Of a stretch of 64,000 nt of DNA, positions 12,841-26,700 are shown in pieces. The position numbers and the translations under genes were made by a program. Position 1 is the first letter of the stretch; every line of letters starts with the position of its first letter. The notes below the pieces were generated by a model. It did no database searches and was not told the DNA's origin. It saw nothing but the letters and a program-made list of their open reading frames with translations. Where the stretch lies: contig WPIO01000189.1 in assembly GCA_009760855.2 (NCBI GenBank), positions 220,001 through 284,000 on the forward strand, given 5' to 3'. The stretch comes from Cristatella mucedo (lineage: Eukaryota > Bryozoa > Phylactolaemata > Cristatellidae).

Positions 12841-13948
12841 CATTATTTTTAAATGGCAGAGGGTCGAGATTTTGCTGGCTAAGCCTTGACCCGACTCCGC
12901 GTTCTGTGGGGATAAATTGCAGAGCGGACGGCTTGTGTGAGCGCAGTGTGAGCATTCACTTCAGCGAGAGCAAACAGAAACCTCTCTTATCCCCCGCGCG
13001 CGCGCCACAAGCTGAGCACCGGCTAAGCCGTCCGCTCCATTATACAGCCGCCAGATTAATTTATAGGTAAATTTACCCGCAGGCGAGGGCCCGAATAGCG
13101 AGAGAAGCTCTGAGGGCCTCTGCCTGCGGCGTGCGGCGGCGGCGGCCGAAAGCTGCGGCGGCCGTGGCTCAGCGCCAGCCATCACATCCTCCGAGACCAC
13201 CGACCGAGCGCGACGCACAGCGACGCAGTTGCTGCCTCTTCCGGCCGATCGCTTCTTCCTTCCGCGACCATGGTACGTACGTGCGGCCAGAAGCGGCGGC
13301 TGTGGCGGCGGCGGCGGCGCGGCTGTAGCGAGCCGCCCAAGCGAGAGCGGAGGTCTGACATTTGTAGCAGCTCTCCTGCTGTTTCGGTTTGCACAGCAAT
13401 CCTTCAGAAGTAGGAGGGTGTAGTAATTAGGCGTTTAAAAGCGCACAATCCTAATATGGAGATACCTATACGGCCTGTCAAAGACGCACCTACGCGGTGG
13501 CGGTGGCGGCGGCGGCGGCCGCTGCCGACATGCGGCTTTTTCCGCCGGCTCGCGGCCCGTGGCCGTCGCACCCAACGCGGACATCGACATCCCGGCGTTC
13601 CGCTGTCTTCCGCCTCTGCCGCGCCCTTGGGCTACGCCCTCCGGATTCGCCCGCTCCGCTCCTCCGGCGCCGCGAGGCGTCGCGCTTTAACAGGATCGAG
13701 CGTCGGTCTGGCGGTGGCGGCGGCGGCATCGCCGGGAGCTTCGCCTCTAGCGCGCATGCGCGGACGGGCGCTTTGCCTGTCACGTGGGGCGCCCATGCAG
13801 CTGCTACCGAACGAGTACTACGAGAAAGAGAGCCCCTTTCTTGGGCGCATGCGCCGGGACGGCGCCCGGTCGACGCCGGCCGGCCGGCCCCGCGGACGCT
13901 GGCATTCTGTTTATGGACGGGCGCTACGTGGGCGCGCGCGGCCACACC

Positions 13949-13956
13949 ATATATAG
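13949..13956 (+). promoter_or_regulatory. TATA box / CArG-like element of paramyosin
   Basis: CCATATATAG lies about 155 bp upstream of the paramyosin start codon. It provides a TATATAG TATA box, predicting a start site near 13980 and a 5'UTR of about 125 nt. The same bases differ by one position from the SRF-binding consensus CC(A/T)6GG, a muscle-gene element. The position fits a promoter; dual use is inference. Confidence 0.55.
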
Positions 13957-14005
13957 CCACGTAGAATTGCCGGGCGGGTGCGCCGTCGGGTGAGCCGGGT
14001 TTCTG

Positions 14006-14017
14006 TGACGTCACGTG
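14006..14017. promoter_or_regulatory. Overlapping CRE and E-box
   Basis: TGACGTCACGTG contains a perfect palindromic CRE (TGACGTCA) overlapping a CACGTG E-box, about 90 bp upstream of the paramyosin ATG and downstream of the TATA box. Confidence 0.45.
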
Positions 14018-14107
14018 ACTACTGTACGACTAGCCTAGGCCGGCCACTTTAGTCTGCAGTCTGCCTTGGACTAGAGCGCCTGTCTTTCGGTTAGAACCAG
14101 AGTAGCA

Positions 14108-17100
14108 ATGGAGAGCAGCTTCGAGTCACGCTCTGACGGGAACTCCAGTGTGACCAGGATAAGCAAAACTTATCATGTTTACAAGGGCGTCTCGCCGACC
14201 ACGTCCAACAGGATGGAGGTGAGCGCGCGAGCTCGCCGCCGCTGCGCTGAAACTTCAGCCTCCGTGCTGAGGGTGCTTCGCGTCGCTCCGCTCGCTGCGG
14301 GCGAGGTGTGCGAGCGAGCGAGCGAGAGAGCGTCGGCGCCGCGAAGCGTGGAGCATCGCGGGTAGCACTCGCTCCATCCTGCCGCTCTCCTCGAGTAGTC
14401 GGCGCAGAGCGGCCGAGCGAGGTCTCTCCGAAATGCGGGTCAGCAAAAGGCGCCCTCTCTCGGCGATCTCACTGCCGCCCATCATCACTCGCGCGCTCGC
14501 CCGAAGAGCCGCCGCCGCCGCCGGATCATTCGCTCGACGCTCGCGGCGCGCGCCGCCGCCTTTCTGCGCCGCTCTGACGCACACGTGCCGCGCGGTAGCC
14601 CGAGTGCTCTTCCTTCCCAGAGCCGCACCGCTTCCGGTGCGCTTCCCGCTTCTCGGCTGCTGCGGCCGTGGTGTCGATGCCGACGCTCGACTCGCCGCCG
14701 CCGCCGCTCGCGGCGCTGAGCAGTCGCCGCGCATCGGAGCAGCTGCGCGGAGCCGCGGCGCTGAGCAGAGCATAGACATCTGATTTCGATCTACATCTTT
14801 GGAAACTATCAGCACGGTCTCGCCAGATCTCGTCAGATCTCGCGTCATCTTCGCGAGGGCTCGAGCGCGCCGCTGCGGTTTAGCCCGCGCCTCGCAGCGT
14901 GCCCGACAATGGTGGGTAAGAAGCTAATTATTTAATGAATTAGGTAGCCGAGGTCATTTTGGCCCCTCCTCCTTCGCTGGGCAGACGTAGGTTGCGCAAC
15001 GCCGCGTTGGCACCGACGGCGGAGGAGGTCGAAGGCTCGAGTCGTGAGGTATATGTTAATATTATATTATTAATTATTATTATTATATTATATTATATTA
15101 TATGCCTGGGTGGAGATTAGTTAGGTTCTCCTAGGGCGCTATACAAATGAATTACATTTGCTCATATTTCTTCTGCTGCGGGCACCGTCTCTACGGCACG
15201 CCAAATCAGCTAAGAAGTTCCTTTGTTTCTAGCTTCGACTACGCGAATTGGAAGATCTCTTGGACCAAGAGAGAGAAGGCAGACTGAGGGTGAGAGCAAC
15301 TTCCGCTCTTGCGCCATCCAATCCCCCTCCTCCGCCCTCACGCCTCCCCCACCGGCCGCGCGGCGCCACGCCGAGCTGCCGGACGGCGGCGCGTCGTTTG
15401 CAAATGGCGACGACAGTTGCAAACGGCGGTTGCAAATGGCGACGGCGGCGCGTCGGTCGCAAATGGCGGAGCCGTTACCGTAACCGAGTGCACTCTCGCT
15501 AACAGGCCGAAAGACAGAACACGGAGTTCCAGCTGCTCATAGAAAATCTTAACGACCGACTAGATGAAGCCGGTGGACTATCGCAGACTCACGTAAGTCG
15601 CAGGTGTTGCTGCTCCGACGCGAGAGCTCGGCGCGGGCTGTCGCGAGACCGGCGCGCGATGGCGGCGGTGGGCCGACCGTCAGTGCTCGCTGCTGAGAGC
15701 CGAGGCACCTGAACTCTGAGAGCTCAGACGGCGATCGGAGCGAGGTCATTGGGCACGGGGTTATTGGCGAGGTCGCCGACTTTGCCGATGCGTCACCTCG
15801 ACTCGACCGCAGCGCCACCTCTGCAAGCGGCGTTTACGCGCACGCGTCGCCGCGCGGGGGGGGGGGGGCGGGGGCGGGGCAGAGCGGAAGCGTCGATGGG
15901 GGCCGCCCGCGCGCGCGTGCGCGCCCACACGCACCTTTTTCGCGTCTGGCGAGACGCATTGGACGCGAATTAAAAATCCCTGCAGGCCCGCCACACCCGC
16001 ACGGCCGGCGGGGCCTTCGCGAAAAGCTGCTCTGCCGCTCGCGAGGGTTTTCGAAATCAACTGCGAAGGCGTCGCCGCCCGTCCAGCTGTCCTGGGCCGC
16101 CGCTACTGCGCCGCCGCCGGGCCTTTAGACCTCCGCCGTCACCGGGCGCGCTGCTCGCTTGCAGCTTGAAATATCGCGTAAGCGCGACAGCGAAGTCAGC
16201 AAGCTGCGCAAGGACCTGGAGCTGGCCAACGTGCAGCTGGAGCAGACGGAGGAGCAGCTGCGCAAGCGACACCAGCAGACCGTCGCAGAGCTGTCCGACC
16301 AGGTGGATGGTCTGTCCAAGGGCAAGAGCAAGTACGGCTCCGCTCCCCGCCGCTCGAGCGCGCTCTCCCATCGCTCCCCTTCCCTCCTCCCACCGCGCGC
16401 GCGCCACTCCGCCTTCTCGCGGCCGAGCGCTGTCGTGCGTCGCCGCCATCTCGCGATGTCCCGCTTGCCCTCCTCCTCCTGCCCTTCCCCCGCGGCGAAG
16501 GCGCCGCCTGCAGAGCGTCGCCGTCTCGCCGTCGCGGCGGCCTCGAGGCTTCGATAGCGACGATCGCCGCGCGAGCGCGCGCTCTGCACCGTCGCTGGTC
16601 GCACTCGGTCGCCGTAGGCTCGAGAAGGAGAAGCAGACGCTGCTCATCGAGATCGACAGCCTGGCGAGCCAGTACGAGGGAGCGCACAAGGCGCAGGTGC
16701 GCAAGCGAGCGCGAGCGAAACCAGCAGCTTTGCCCGACGCCGTCGGCGGCTCCTGCTTCCCTCCGTTCTCTTCGCCTCCTTCTCCAGCTCCTACTCGTCG
16801 TCATCCTAACCGTCGTCCTCTCGTCGGTACCGCGAGCACCGTCTGCGCCTTCTCCCTCATCTTCACCTTCTCCATAATAATAATAATATTGCACTTGATA
16901 AAGCGCCCTCAGAGAACTTAATCTCTTTCTGGGCGCTTTACATTTGCTGCAAAGTGATATGCAATTGAATGGTAAGTAAAATCATGCTTGAAAAACAAAC
17001 AAAATGAATAACATGGTTAGGGGTTACATGCACAGGGTCAGCATGCAAATGTGCTTAGTGGCAGCATGCACAGTGTCAGCACGCATAAGCACATCAAGGA

Positions 17101-20100
17101 CGAATCACAGGGACCCACTAAATGCTGTCCTAAATAGGTGTGTTTTTAAGTTTCTTTTAAATGTGGTCAGGTCAGGGGATGTTCTGACGCAGGTCGGGAG
17201 GCAGTTCCAGGCTTTGGGAGCATACGAGCCGAATGCACGGTCTCCAAAGGATTTAAGGTTTGTACGAGGTATTTCCAGACTGTTGGATTCCGAAAAGCGG
17301 GTGGTACGATGCTTGGCCTGATGGGGTAGTATATCTGAAAGATAGGCTGGAGCCATAGAATGAAGGGACCTAAAAGTGAGCGACAAAACCTTGAAGTCAA
17401 TCCGTTGCCTCACTGGTAGCCAGTGCAGGTCGGCGAGAAGTGGAGTAATGTGGCAACTGCGACGCTCACGACAGACAAGCCTAGCTGCCGAGTTTTGCAC
17501 CAGCTGCAATCGCCTGATCGCACATGCTGGTAGGCCAGTAAGCAGTGAGTTGCAGAAGTCGCGACGGGATGTCACGAATGCATGGACCAACTTGGACGTG
17601 GTATCCTTATCTAAACAAGCCCTAATTTTAGCAATGTTATGAAGCTGAAAATAGGCGGATGCTCCATCTGCTGCTCCTCCTGCTCCTCCTGCTCCATCTG
17701 CTGCTCCTCCTGCTCCTCCTGCTCCTCCTGCTCCTCCTGCTCCTCCTGCTCCTCCTGCTCCTCCTGCTCCTCCTGCTCCTCCTGCTCCTCCTGCTCCTCC
17801 TGCTCCTCCTGCTGCTGCTACTCATTCTGCTCCTCCTGCTCCTCCTGCTCCTCCTGCTCCTCCTGCTCCTCCTGCTCCTCCTGCTCCTCCTGCTCCTCCT
17901 GCTCCTCCTGCTGCTGCTACTCATTCTGCGGCCGCTCCTGCTCGAGCAGCAGGAGCGGCCGATCGGCAGAGTGTGGGACGAAGGGGCTGGGGAAGGCGGG
18001 AGGGCGGGGCTTTCGGACAGACGGACGGCGGCTATTTCACGGGGCACATTCGTATGACCGCTATAATTCGCCTCTCGCTGACTTCCTTGTCCCGGATGCT
18101 CTCGCGGTGCACGAGAACGAGCCGCGGACGCAAGCGAACGTCGTCAAACAAAAGCGGACGTCGAATGGCGGACTGGCCGCCCTATCTGAGCGACGTCTAG
18201 CGGCGTCAGCGTCCCAGCTGCCGCGTCCGTTTCCTCCGCTTCCGCTGGCGCTGCGTCGGCGCTGCATCGGCGCTGCGTCGGCGCTGCGTCGCACCCTCCG
18301 CCCGCGGCCGCCGCCTCGGACCAATGGTGGCCAGCAGAACGCACTGGCGACCCGCCCGAGTCGCATTGGGTACCGCGGGCGCGGAGGAGCGCGGAAGTAG
18401 GGCAAAGCGGAATTTGAGGCGAGAACGAGACGCGCGAAGCAAGCGACGGGCCGGGTTGGAAGGGGCGGGCGAGCGTGGAGGGGGCGGCAGCGGCAGCGGT
18501 GAGTTAAGAGGCACGACGCAGTGAGCACGAGCAGTGAGTTAAGCGCACGACCGGACGTACGCACGCCTGGGGGCGGCACGTGCAGCGCAGCACAACCACC
18601 GCAATGCGCCCGACCGCGTTCCGAAGGCTGACGGGTTACGAGCGGTCAGCGGGCGGCGATGCGGCGCTCGCGTTAGCGAGCTGCGTGCGGACGGCTCCAG
18701 CTGGCTTTTTCGTAGTTCCCGGTCTTAATGCAGTCGCTCCCTTCCCCCCCTAATCTACCGTCGCCGCCGCCGCCGCCGCGGCGGATCACCATAAATGGCG
18801 ATGGTCCGTCCAGCCGCTCGGGCCGTGCGGGCCGCCGCGGCCTCCTCTGCTGTACGCTACCACGCCCCTTTCTCCGTGGCAAGTGGGACGCATCGCGCGG
18901 CGACAGTGGCTGCGGCCGAAACGCAGGCGGCAGCCTCCTCTGCTGCGGCGCTGCAGTTGAGCGCCGAGGCGAAGACGGACGGCCTCGAGGCGCAGGTCAA
19001 CCGACTCAAGGCTCAGCTGGACGACTTGAGCAAGCAGCTGCAGGACGCCAACAACGCCAGGGGCCGCCTCACGCAGGAGAACTTCGACCTGCAGCGCACC
19101 CTGCAAGATCTGGAGGCTGCCAACGGCAACCTCACCAAGATCAAGGTCACGCTGACAGCGCAGTACGAGGACGCTAAGAGAGCGGCGGACGAGGAGGGCA
19201 GGGTAGGCGTCGAGCTTCGCAGCGCAGCGCAGCTGCCGCGAGAGCGAGCGCTACGACCTTCCCCTCCCTGCGACCTTCCTCGCCGACCTTCACCTTCCCT
19301 GCGACCTTTCCGGTCGTACAGATCCCGCTTCGCACGGGAGCTTAGAGGAGGAGGAGATGGGGGGGAATAGGCGAAAGGTCAAGGAGCTCGTCTTCGCTTT
19401 TCAGCAACGCGCAAATCTGCAAGGAGCGCTTAACGGCCTCCAAGCCGACTACGACTCGCTCCGCGCCAAGTACGAGGAGGAGCAGGAACTGAGCGGCGGA
19501 CTGCGCTCGCACGTCAGCAAGCTGCAGGGCGAGCTGCAGGCGCTCAAGTCGCGCTACGACCGCGACATCGCCGCCAAGAGCGAGGAGGTCGAGGAAGTGA
19601 GGTGAGCCGCCAGGAAGTCGAAGGCGGCCGCCTGCCGCTGCCGCGGCCGCGCTCGCATAGCGCGAACGTCCCGCGACGCTCCCGCGGGCGGCGTTCTCAA
19701 CGCCGCGCGAGTTAGCAACTCGAAGCGGACGGAGTGCGGACGGAGCCGAGCGCAGCGCTCGGCTATTGTGCTCCTGAGCGGCGCCGGCGCGACGGAGCTC
19801 GGCGAGTCGGGAGCGGAGCTGGCAGCGTGAGCATCGCTTGTACTCGCTCGCTACAGGAGGAAGCTGACGATAAGAATAACGGAGCTGACGCAGCTTCTGG
19901 ACGCGGCCGCGGCCAAGGCCAACAACCTGGAGAAGGCCAAGAGCAAACTGGTTCAAGAGCTCAGGGAGCTCACCATCGAAATTGAAAACGTAAGCCCGCC
20001 CCGCCCCACTCGCTGTAACCCCTATCGCCTCCTCGTTCGACTACGAAACCGAGCGCCGTGGTTGGCTGCCTTGGCCGTCCTTGACCGCAGTCTTTTTTTT

Positions 20101-22496
20101 TAAACGAACGCTGCGCTCGCCGTCTGCCGCTCCTAATCCCCAGCGATCGAGAGCGTGCTCCTTCAGGTACCCGAAAGTGAGACGACATGTGTCGTCCGCT
20201 TGCGCTCTCGTCCGGTCTCCGCAGTTCGCCGCGCGAAGTTCGCCGCCGCCACCGCTTCCTCGCGTGACGAGGTAGCGGCGGCGGCGGCGACTGAGTACTC
20301 GGTCGCGTCGCGTCGTCACGTGCTCCGCCGCTCCGTCCATTCGCAGCTCTCGGCAATCAATGGCGACCTGTCAAGGAAGCTCAAGGACGCCGAGAAGGTC
20401 AACGCCGACCTGGCCGCTCGCCTCGGCGACGCCGAGGGTCAGCTGGCCAACGCGCTCGCCGACAACCGCACCCTGCAAGAGACGGTGGCCAAGCTGCGCC
20501 AGCACGTCGACGACCTCGGCGCCAAGAACGACGCACTCGGACGCGAGAACAAGAGCCTCGCCGACCGCCTGCGCGAGGCCGAGGGAGCTCTCAAGGACGC
20601 TCAGAAGCTGGTGAGCGGCGGCAGCGGCGGCGGCGGCGTAGACGGCGTAGCGGCAGCAGCCACGGCGATCGCCTTGACCCGGTGCGGCCCTTGCTTGACC
20701 TTGACCTTGGGATGTTTCAGGTGAACGAGCTGAGCCAGCAGAAGGCGCAGGCGGAGCAGGAGCGCGACCAGCTGGCCGCCGCCCTGCAGGACGCCGAGAG
20801 CGCCAACAAGGACCTCGAGGCGCGCCTCGCCGCCGCTCAGGCCGCTCTGGCGCAGCTCCGTGGCGAGTTCGAGAGGCGGCTACGCGAGAAGGAGGACGAA
20901 CTGGAGGCGCTCAGGTTCGCAGCGGCGGCGGCGGCGGCCTCAACCTCGAGCAGACGATGCGCGACCACTGGCGGGCGAGCGCCTCCGCTTCGCGGCGCGA
21001 GCGAGCGCGCGACGAGCCCTCGCTAGCCCGCTCGAGAGCGCGCACTTCCGCATCCAGGGCGGGCCGGCGCTCTCTCGCACGCGCTCGGACCGGCCGAGCT
21101 CTCGCTCTCGCTCTCGATCGATATTCGCGCATGCGCGTGCGTCGCAGGAAGTCGAGCCAGAGGACGATCGAGGAGCTGCAGCGCACCGTCGTCGAGATCG
21201 AGACGCGCTACAAGGCCGAGATTGGACGCATCAAGAAGAAGCTGGAGAGCGACATACGGGAGCTCGAGCTGGCGCTAGACAATGCCAACCGTAGCAATGC
21301 CGAACTGTCGCGAAACCTCAAGGCATCCCAGACCAAGGTCAAGGTGAGAGCGACGGCGCCGCCGCCGCCTCGGCCCCACCTCTTCGAGCGCGAGCTCGGT
21401 TCAACTGGGGGAGCGTTGCATGCGCCCCTCCGCTCCTGCGCCACTTCTGCGCTCCGCCCTCTCCTGCACTCCTTCCACGTTCTCCTTGCTCTAGCGTCAC
21501 CCTCCGCGTGCTCGAAACCCTCTCTGCTTTCTTGGTGACCATCTCGAGAATCACCTGCCTGCACTCTCTTGCTCTCTTGGCGAGGAGTGCGCCGGCGCTC
21601 ATCTGACGCTCGTTGGCTGCTTTGCTCGCCTCGGCAGGAGCTGGAGATCCACATCTTCGAGGTGGAGCGCGTGCTCGAGGAGACCCGCGGATCGCTGTCC
21701 ACTTCCGAGAAGAGACGTATCGTGATCCAGGCCGAGCTCGAGGAGACACGCACGGCCCTGGAGAACGTGAGCGACAGAGCTTCGCGCGAGCCTGCACGCG
21801 CGAAGCTCCGTCGTCGCCGAAGCGAAGCTGCCGCGCTGCTGCTCGAGGCAGTTGGCTTGGCTAGGCGGCGAACGGCTTCGCACGGCGGCCAACCGGCACG
21901 ACTGTTCGCGGCGGCCGCGCCATGCCGCGACGCGCTGCGCCACCGGTCTTCGAAACGGAACTGCGGATAGCTACGCTCGGGCGCGCCCCTGCCGCGACGG
22001 TGACAACTGGAGCCACGCCTCGTGCTCTCGTTGACTGGGAGCGTGGCCGGCGGCGACTACGGGAGCGTGCGAGCGATCGCGAATGTGCAATCGCTCGTCG
22101 CTCGCTTTGTAGGCGGAGCGCGGTCGCAAGGGCGCCGAGGCGGATCGCGACGAGGCCACGAGCCGCGTGTCCGAGCTCACCATCCACGTCACCACCCTGT
22201 CAAACGACAAGCGACGCCTCGAAGGCGACATTAGCGCCCTGCAGGCCGAGCTGGACGAAGCCAGGAACAACGCGGTGAGTGACGCAGCGGCCGTCCGTCC
22301 TGCAGCGCAGTGCGTCCTGCTGTCGCCCGGAACGCGGCCGCCGTCGCGTGGTGAGCCGCCGCCGCCGCCGCCGCGTTCCTCTAGCTTCGCGGTCTGGCGA
22401 CGGTCGAATCGTGCGACCCCGGATATCCGGTGCTCAGTAGGTCTGCGCACGCTTCGGCGGACATTGTAAAATCGCGCGGCGTCCCTGCCGTGCTCC

Positions 22497-22552
<56 letters not shown>

Positions 22553-22686
22553 CGTCTCTCTCTCGGCGTCTCTCTCTCGGCGTCTCTCTCTCGGCGTCTC
22601 TCTCTCTCGGCGTCTCTCTCTCTCGGCGTCTCTCGGCGTCTCTCTCTCTCTCGGCGTCTCTCGGCGTCTCCCTCTCTCTGTCTCCA

Positions 22687-22758
<72 letters not shown>

Positions 22759-23714
22759 CGTCTCTGCGGCTCGGCCTCGCTCGGGGGCGGGCGAGCGAGA
22801 ATATCAGGTGTGGCTCGGCGAGCAGGTCACCCGGCCGCCGCCGCCGTCGCGTCCGGTCCGAGTAGCGGGCGCCGCCCTCGCCGCCGCCACCGCTGCGCCC
22901 GCCGTGCGGTTCGCCGCCGCCGCCAAGCCGCGTCCGCCGCCGAGCGAGTACGCGCGCGACGGCGGCTCTGCGGTGGCTCTCGTTTGCTCAGGCGGCGGCC
23001 AACGATCGCGCCGACCGGCTGGCGGCGGAGAGCGCGCGCCTGCACGAGGAGCTGCGCCAGGAGCAGGACAACTACAGGAACGCCGAGGGACTTCGCAAGC
23101 AGCTCGAGGTGGAGATTCGCGAGATCACGAGCCGCCTGGAGGAGGCCGAGGCGTTCGCCGCCCGCGAGGGCAAGAGGATCATCGCCAAGCTGCAGGCCCG
23201 CGTAAGTAGCGACGGCGGCGCAGCGGCAGCAGGGGGCAGCAGGGGGCGCCACGGGCCAGCCCGAGAGCGCCGCCTGAGCGGGCGAAGTAGCCGCGGACGT
23301 AGCCCGCGGCGCCGAGACCTGCCGCCGGCGGTGAAGAGCCCGCGACAAATGAGCATAACTCTCGCGTAACAGCCGACTGGGAGGCGCGAGATATAACTTC
23401 CAGGACTAGCCGCGGAGGCGAAGTGAGACGCTCTCGGCTGGCCGCGAGGTAGCCGCGAGCGCAGCCAGCGGCCGCGAAACAGACGCCCGCTGCCCGGCGG
23501 GAGCCGGCGGGAAAAGCGAAAGCGATTAATTGAGATGCAACAGCTAAACTTGTGGAACATTCATGACTAAGCTGGTTTGGGCCAGCGGTTAAGAGGGGCT
23601 CGCCCAACCAAGGTCAAGGTGAAAGCAGTTAAGTCGTGGGCTTGAGTCCCGTGGTATACATGAAGCGCCTGAATAGAGATTACTTCTCGTAGAGCGTTTT
23701 ACAAATGAATAATA

Positions 23715-23796
<82 letters not shown>

Positions 23797-26700
23797 GTCT
23801 ATATATATATATATATATGTCTATATATATATATATATGTCTATATATATATATATATTGATATATATATATATTGATATATATATATATTGATATATAT
23901 ATATATATATAGACATATATATATATATATATATTTGAAGAGGAGAGTATTTAGAAAATAAAAAGTGCGATTGCTTAGATAAGTCAGATTAACGGCTGCT
24001 GTTGCGATGGCAGACTGAAATTGTAATGCGATCGCGTGCTGATGTCTGGCTGGCAGCAGCATTTGCTTATTTTAGTTTGATAAATGAAACAGTAGGATTA
24101 CGCGGACCGCTAGCGGTGCAAATCATTGTGCAACGGCGGCTTGGCTGATGGCAGGCTAGCAGCACTGGGAGGGGGGCTATATATATATACCCAGCCACGG
24201 GCAATACTGCAAGCCCATGCACATGTCCGGGCGCGCGTCCGGGGTCGGAGGTCAGCAGCTTCGCTGCGGTCGAATCGGACTGCCCGCACCGCCGCTCTAT
24301 CTAAGACATGCTTTGAAGCCACGAAGAAGAACGACCACTGGATCCTCGGAGTTTGGGAGCCAATGAGCCGCTCACATCGGAGCAGCCGTTGGCTGCGTCG
24401 AATGCTTCAGAGCGTCCGAGCTTCTGCTGCCCGCTCCTCCACCGCCGCCCCCCTTGAGGGAGCGGCGGCGGAGGAGCCGCCGACGGAGTCGGAGCCGCGG
24501 TCAAGGGCACATGTCAAGGGCATAGGTCAAGGGCATAGGTCAAGGACATTCGCAGAGCAATAGCGGTCCCGGCGTCGCTCCAGCTGCTAGCTCGCGGCCG
24601 GATGTCGCCGCGGGTGCCGGATGTCGCCGCCGGAAAGTCGCCGCTCTTCGCTCGCTGACCGAGCGCCAACGCCGCTGTGCCGCCATCTTGCAGCTGCGCG
24701 ACCTCGAGGTCGAACTCGAAGCGGAGCAGCGACGTCACCGCGAGGCCGAGGCGAGCGCTCGCAAGGCGGAGAGGCAGCTGAAAGAGTTCCAGGTGAGACG
24801 TCGCGCGCCGCCGCTTCGGCGTCGCGCGCCGCTCGCCGCCTTCGAGCGAAAAAGAGGACTCGCTCGGGACTCGCTTTGCCGCCTCGAATGCGCTCGCGTC
24901 TCCGGTCGCCTAACGCCGGGCTCCGTGCTCCGGGCGCGCAGACTCTGCAGGAAGAGGATCGCCGTCTCGTCGTCGAGCTGCAGGAGCAGGTGGGCGGACT
25001 CAACGTCAAGGTCAAGCAGTACAAGCGCCAGATCGAGGAGGCCGTAAGTACTGGTGCGCCCGGCGCATCCGGAAGCACTAGTCCGGAAGCTTCCGGCGGC
25101 GGCGGCTTGTTTAGCAGCCGCTCTCCTTTCGCGAGCCGCCGCCGCCGCCGATGTCGCCGACCGACGCTTTGCGACACAGATGCGGGCGCTCCGGGGAAGC
25201 TGACCTGCGTCCGGGGCGTGTCCACTGTCGCCCCTTACATGTTGCATTCGGGGCGCGGCCGCCTCCGCCTCCGCACAGAACTAGGCCGCAAACGCAGTGC
25301 GTGCTCGTAGCGCTGCTAGTCTCGGCCGACGCTCGACGAATAACTCGGTGACGCCCGAACCTTGCATTGTGGCTAGTGACTTGAGGGTGCTGCGCCAATA
25401 CACGCGCGTATGCCGGCCGACAGCAGCGGAAAGCAGGGCGTGACGAAGAAGTGAGCGACGTGAGCAAGAGGGCAGAGAGTGACGAAGAACGCTCCCGTAC
25501 CGCAAGACAACAAGTCGACATCCATAGCGTAGGTTATTTGACGTCTATTGGACAGCAGCCGAGGATTGCTGGCGTTCAAAAAGCGGCCACGAATTAAACC
25601 GATGGCTCCACGGCCAAGAGCCCAAATGCCTCTATGGCCAACACCGGAAACTCAACGCACTGCCTACATCATGGCGTCGGCTTTAATGCTGCCTCGGCCC
25701 GTGATAATCGCATAATTGGTTCCTAGCCGCTACAATTCAGGATCTGCGAACGATGAATATCAGTCATAGTCTGGCTGATTTAGCTCAGCGCCGTTTCAGC
25801 CCGTTCGCGTTACCGTAGCTACGCACAGTAACCCGCGATTCTGGGCGCACCAATCAGCCGGACTCGCTCGAATCCTCCACGACCGAGGCGCTCGCGTCGC
25901 GATGGTCCGCGTCAGCGACTGACGACGTCCGAGAGTCGTCGCACCGCGCGTAGTCGCTAGTCGCCTTCGCTTGGCGCTTGAGCGCCACCAATAATTTCCC
26001 GGGAATCTCGCGGTCGCAAGATGAGGCGGGAGTACGAGCCCCAGCATTAGGTGCACACGCAAGCCCCACCCCGCCCCGTCCCTCCCCCAGTAGCTAGCTG
26101 CCGTTTGGCAAGCTTGAGGCATACCGGACTCGCTGTGCGCCTTTCAAATGCTTGGCGACATGCCGGTTTTTCGAAACAATAAAAGCAAGCCATGCGAGAG
26201 GAAGGCTGACGGAACGATAAAGATAAAGATAACGATAATGATAACGATAAAGGTTGTAGTGAAGCCGCTTCCAAGTGTGGCTGCGCCACCGAGTCACTCG
26301 GAAACTGCCGCCGCCGGATGTAGACGTGCCGCCATTGACTGCTGGCGCTCGTGCGCGAACGACGAGGTGGCGGCGCGGAATAAGAAGTCCTTGACCGAGA
26401 TGAGACGCGACCACATATTCTCAGATGAGCCCAGCGGCTCCCGCGGAGAGCCGCTCAAGATTTAAGCGCCGCTCAGCGCTGCTTGCCGGAGGCTACCGGA
26501 GCGATCGGTAGTTCGAGCGTTCGATGCGAATGCCTGCCTGTCGTTTCTCGCTGTTGCCGACCTGTCGCTCGCGTGCGCGCGCTCGCGATTGATTGGTTGC
26601 GACGCCTTGTGCTGCCGTACGCTGCGCTGTCGCGTGCGCGGCCTTAGCGATAGAGCCAACGAGCAGGCACCGCGCGCGCTCGCTTTCGGGCGACCGCGCG

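Larger units (their letters stand above)
11799..14107. other. CpG-rich region upstream of paramyosin
   Basis: GC-rich sequence with many CpGs and mutually overlapping open frames on both strands, a pattern typical of a CpG-rich region and not of exons. It contains three TTCCGG (ETS-like) motifs between 12468 and 12540, a GGC/GGT trinucleotide array and a SINE. The last 160 bases are the paramyosin promoter and 5'UTR. Confidence 0.5.

Noticed and set aside
17105-17590. 161-codon intact frame as a host gene
   Set aside because: It is the C-terminus of a LINE ORF2, repeated at 6945, 31630 and elsewhere, and it is followed by the LINE 3' tail.
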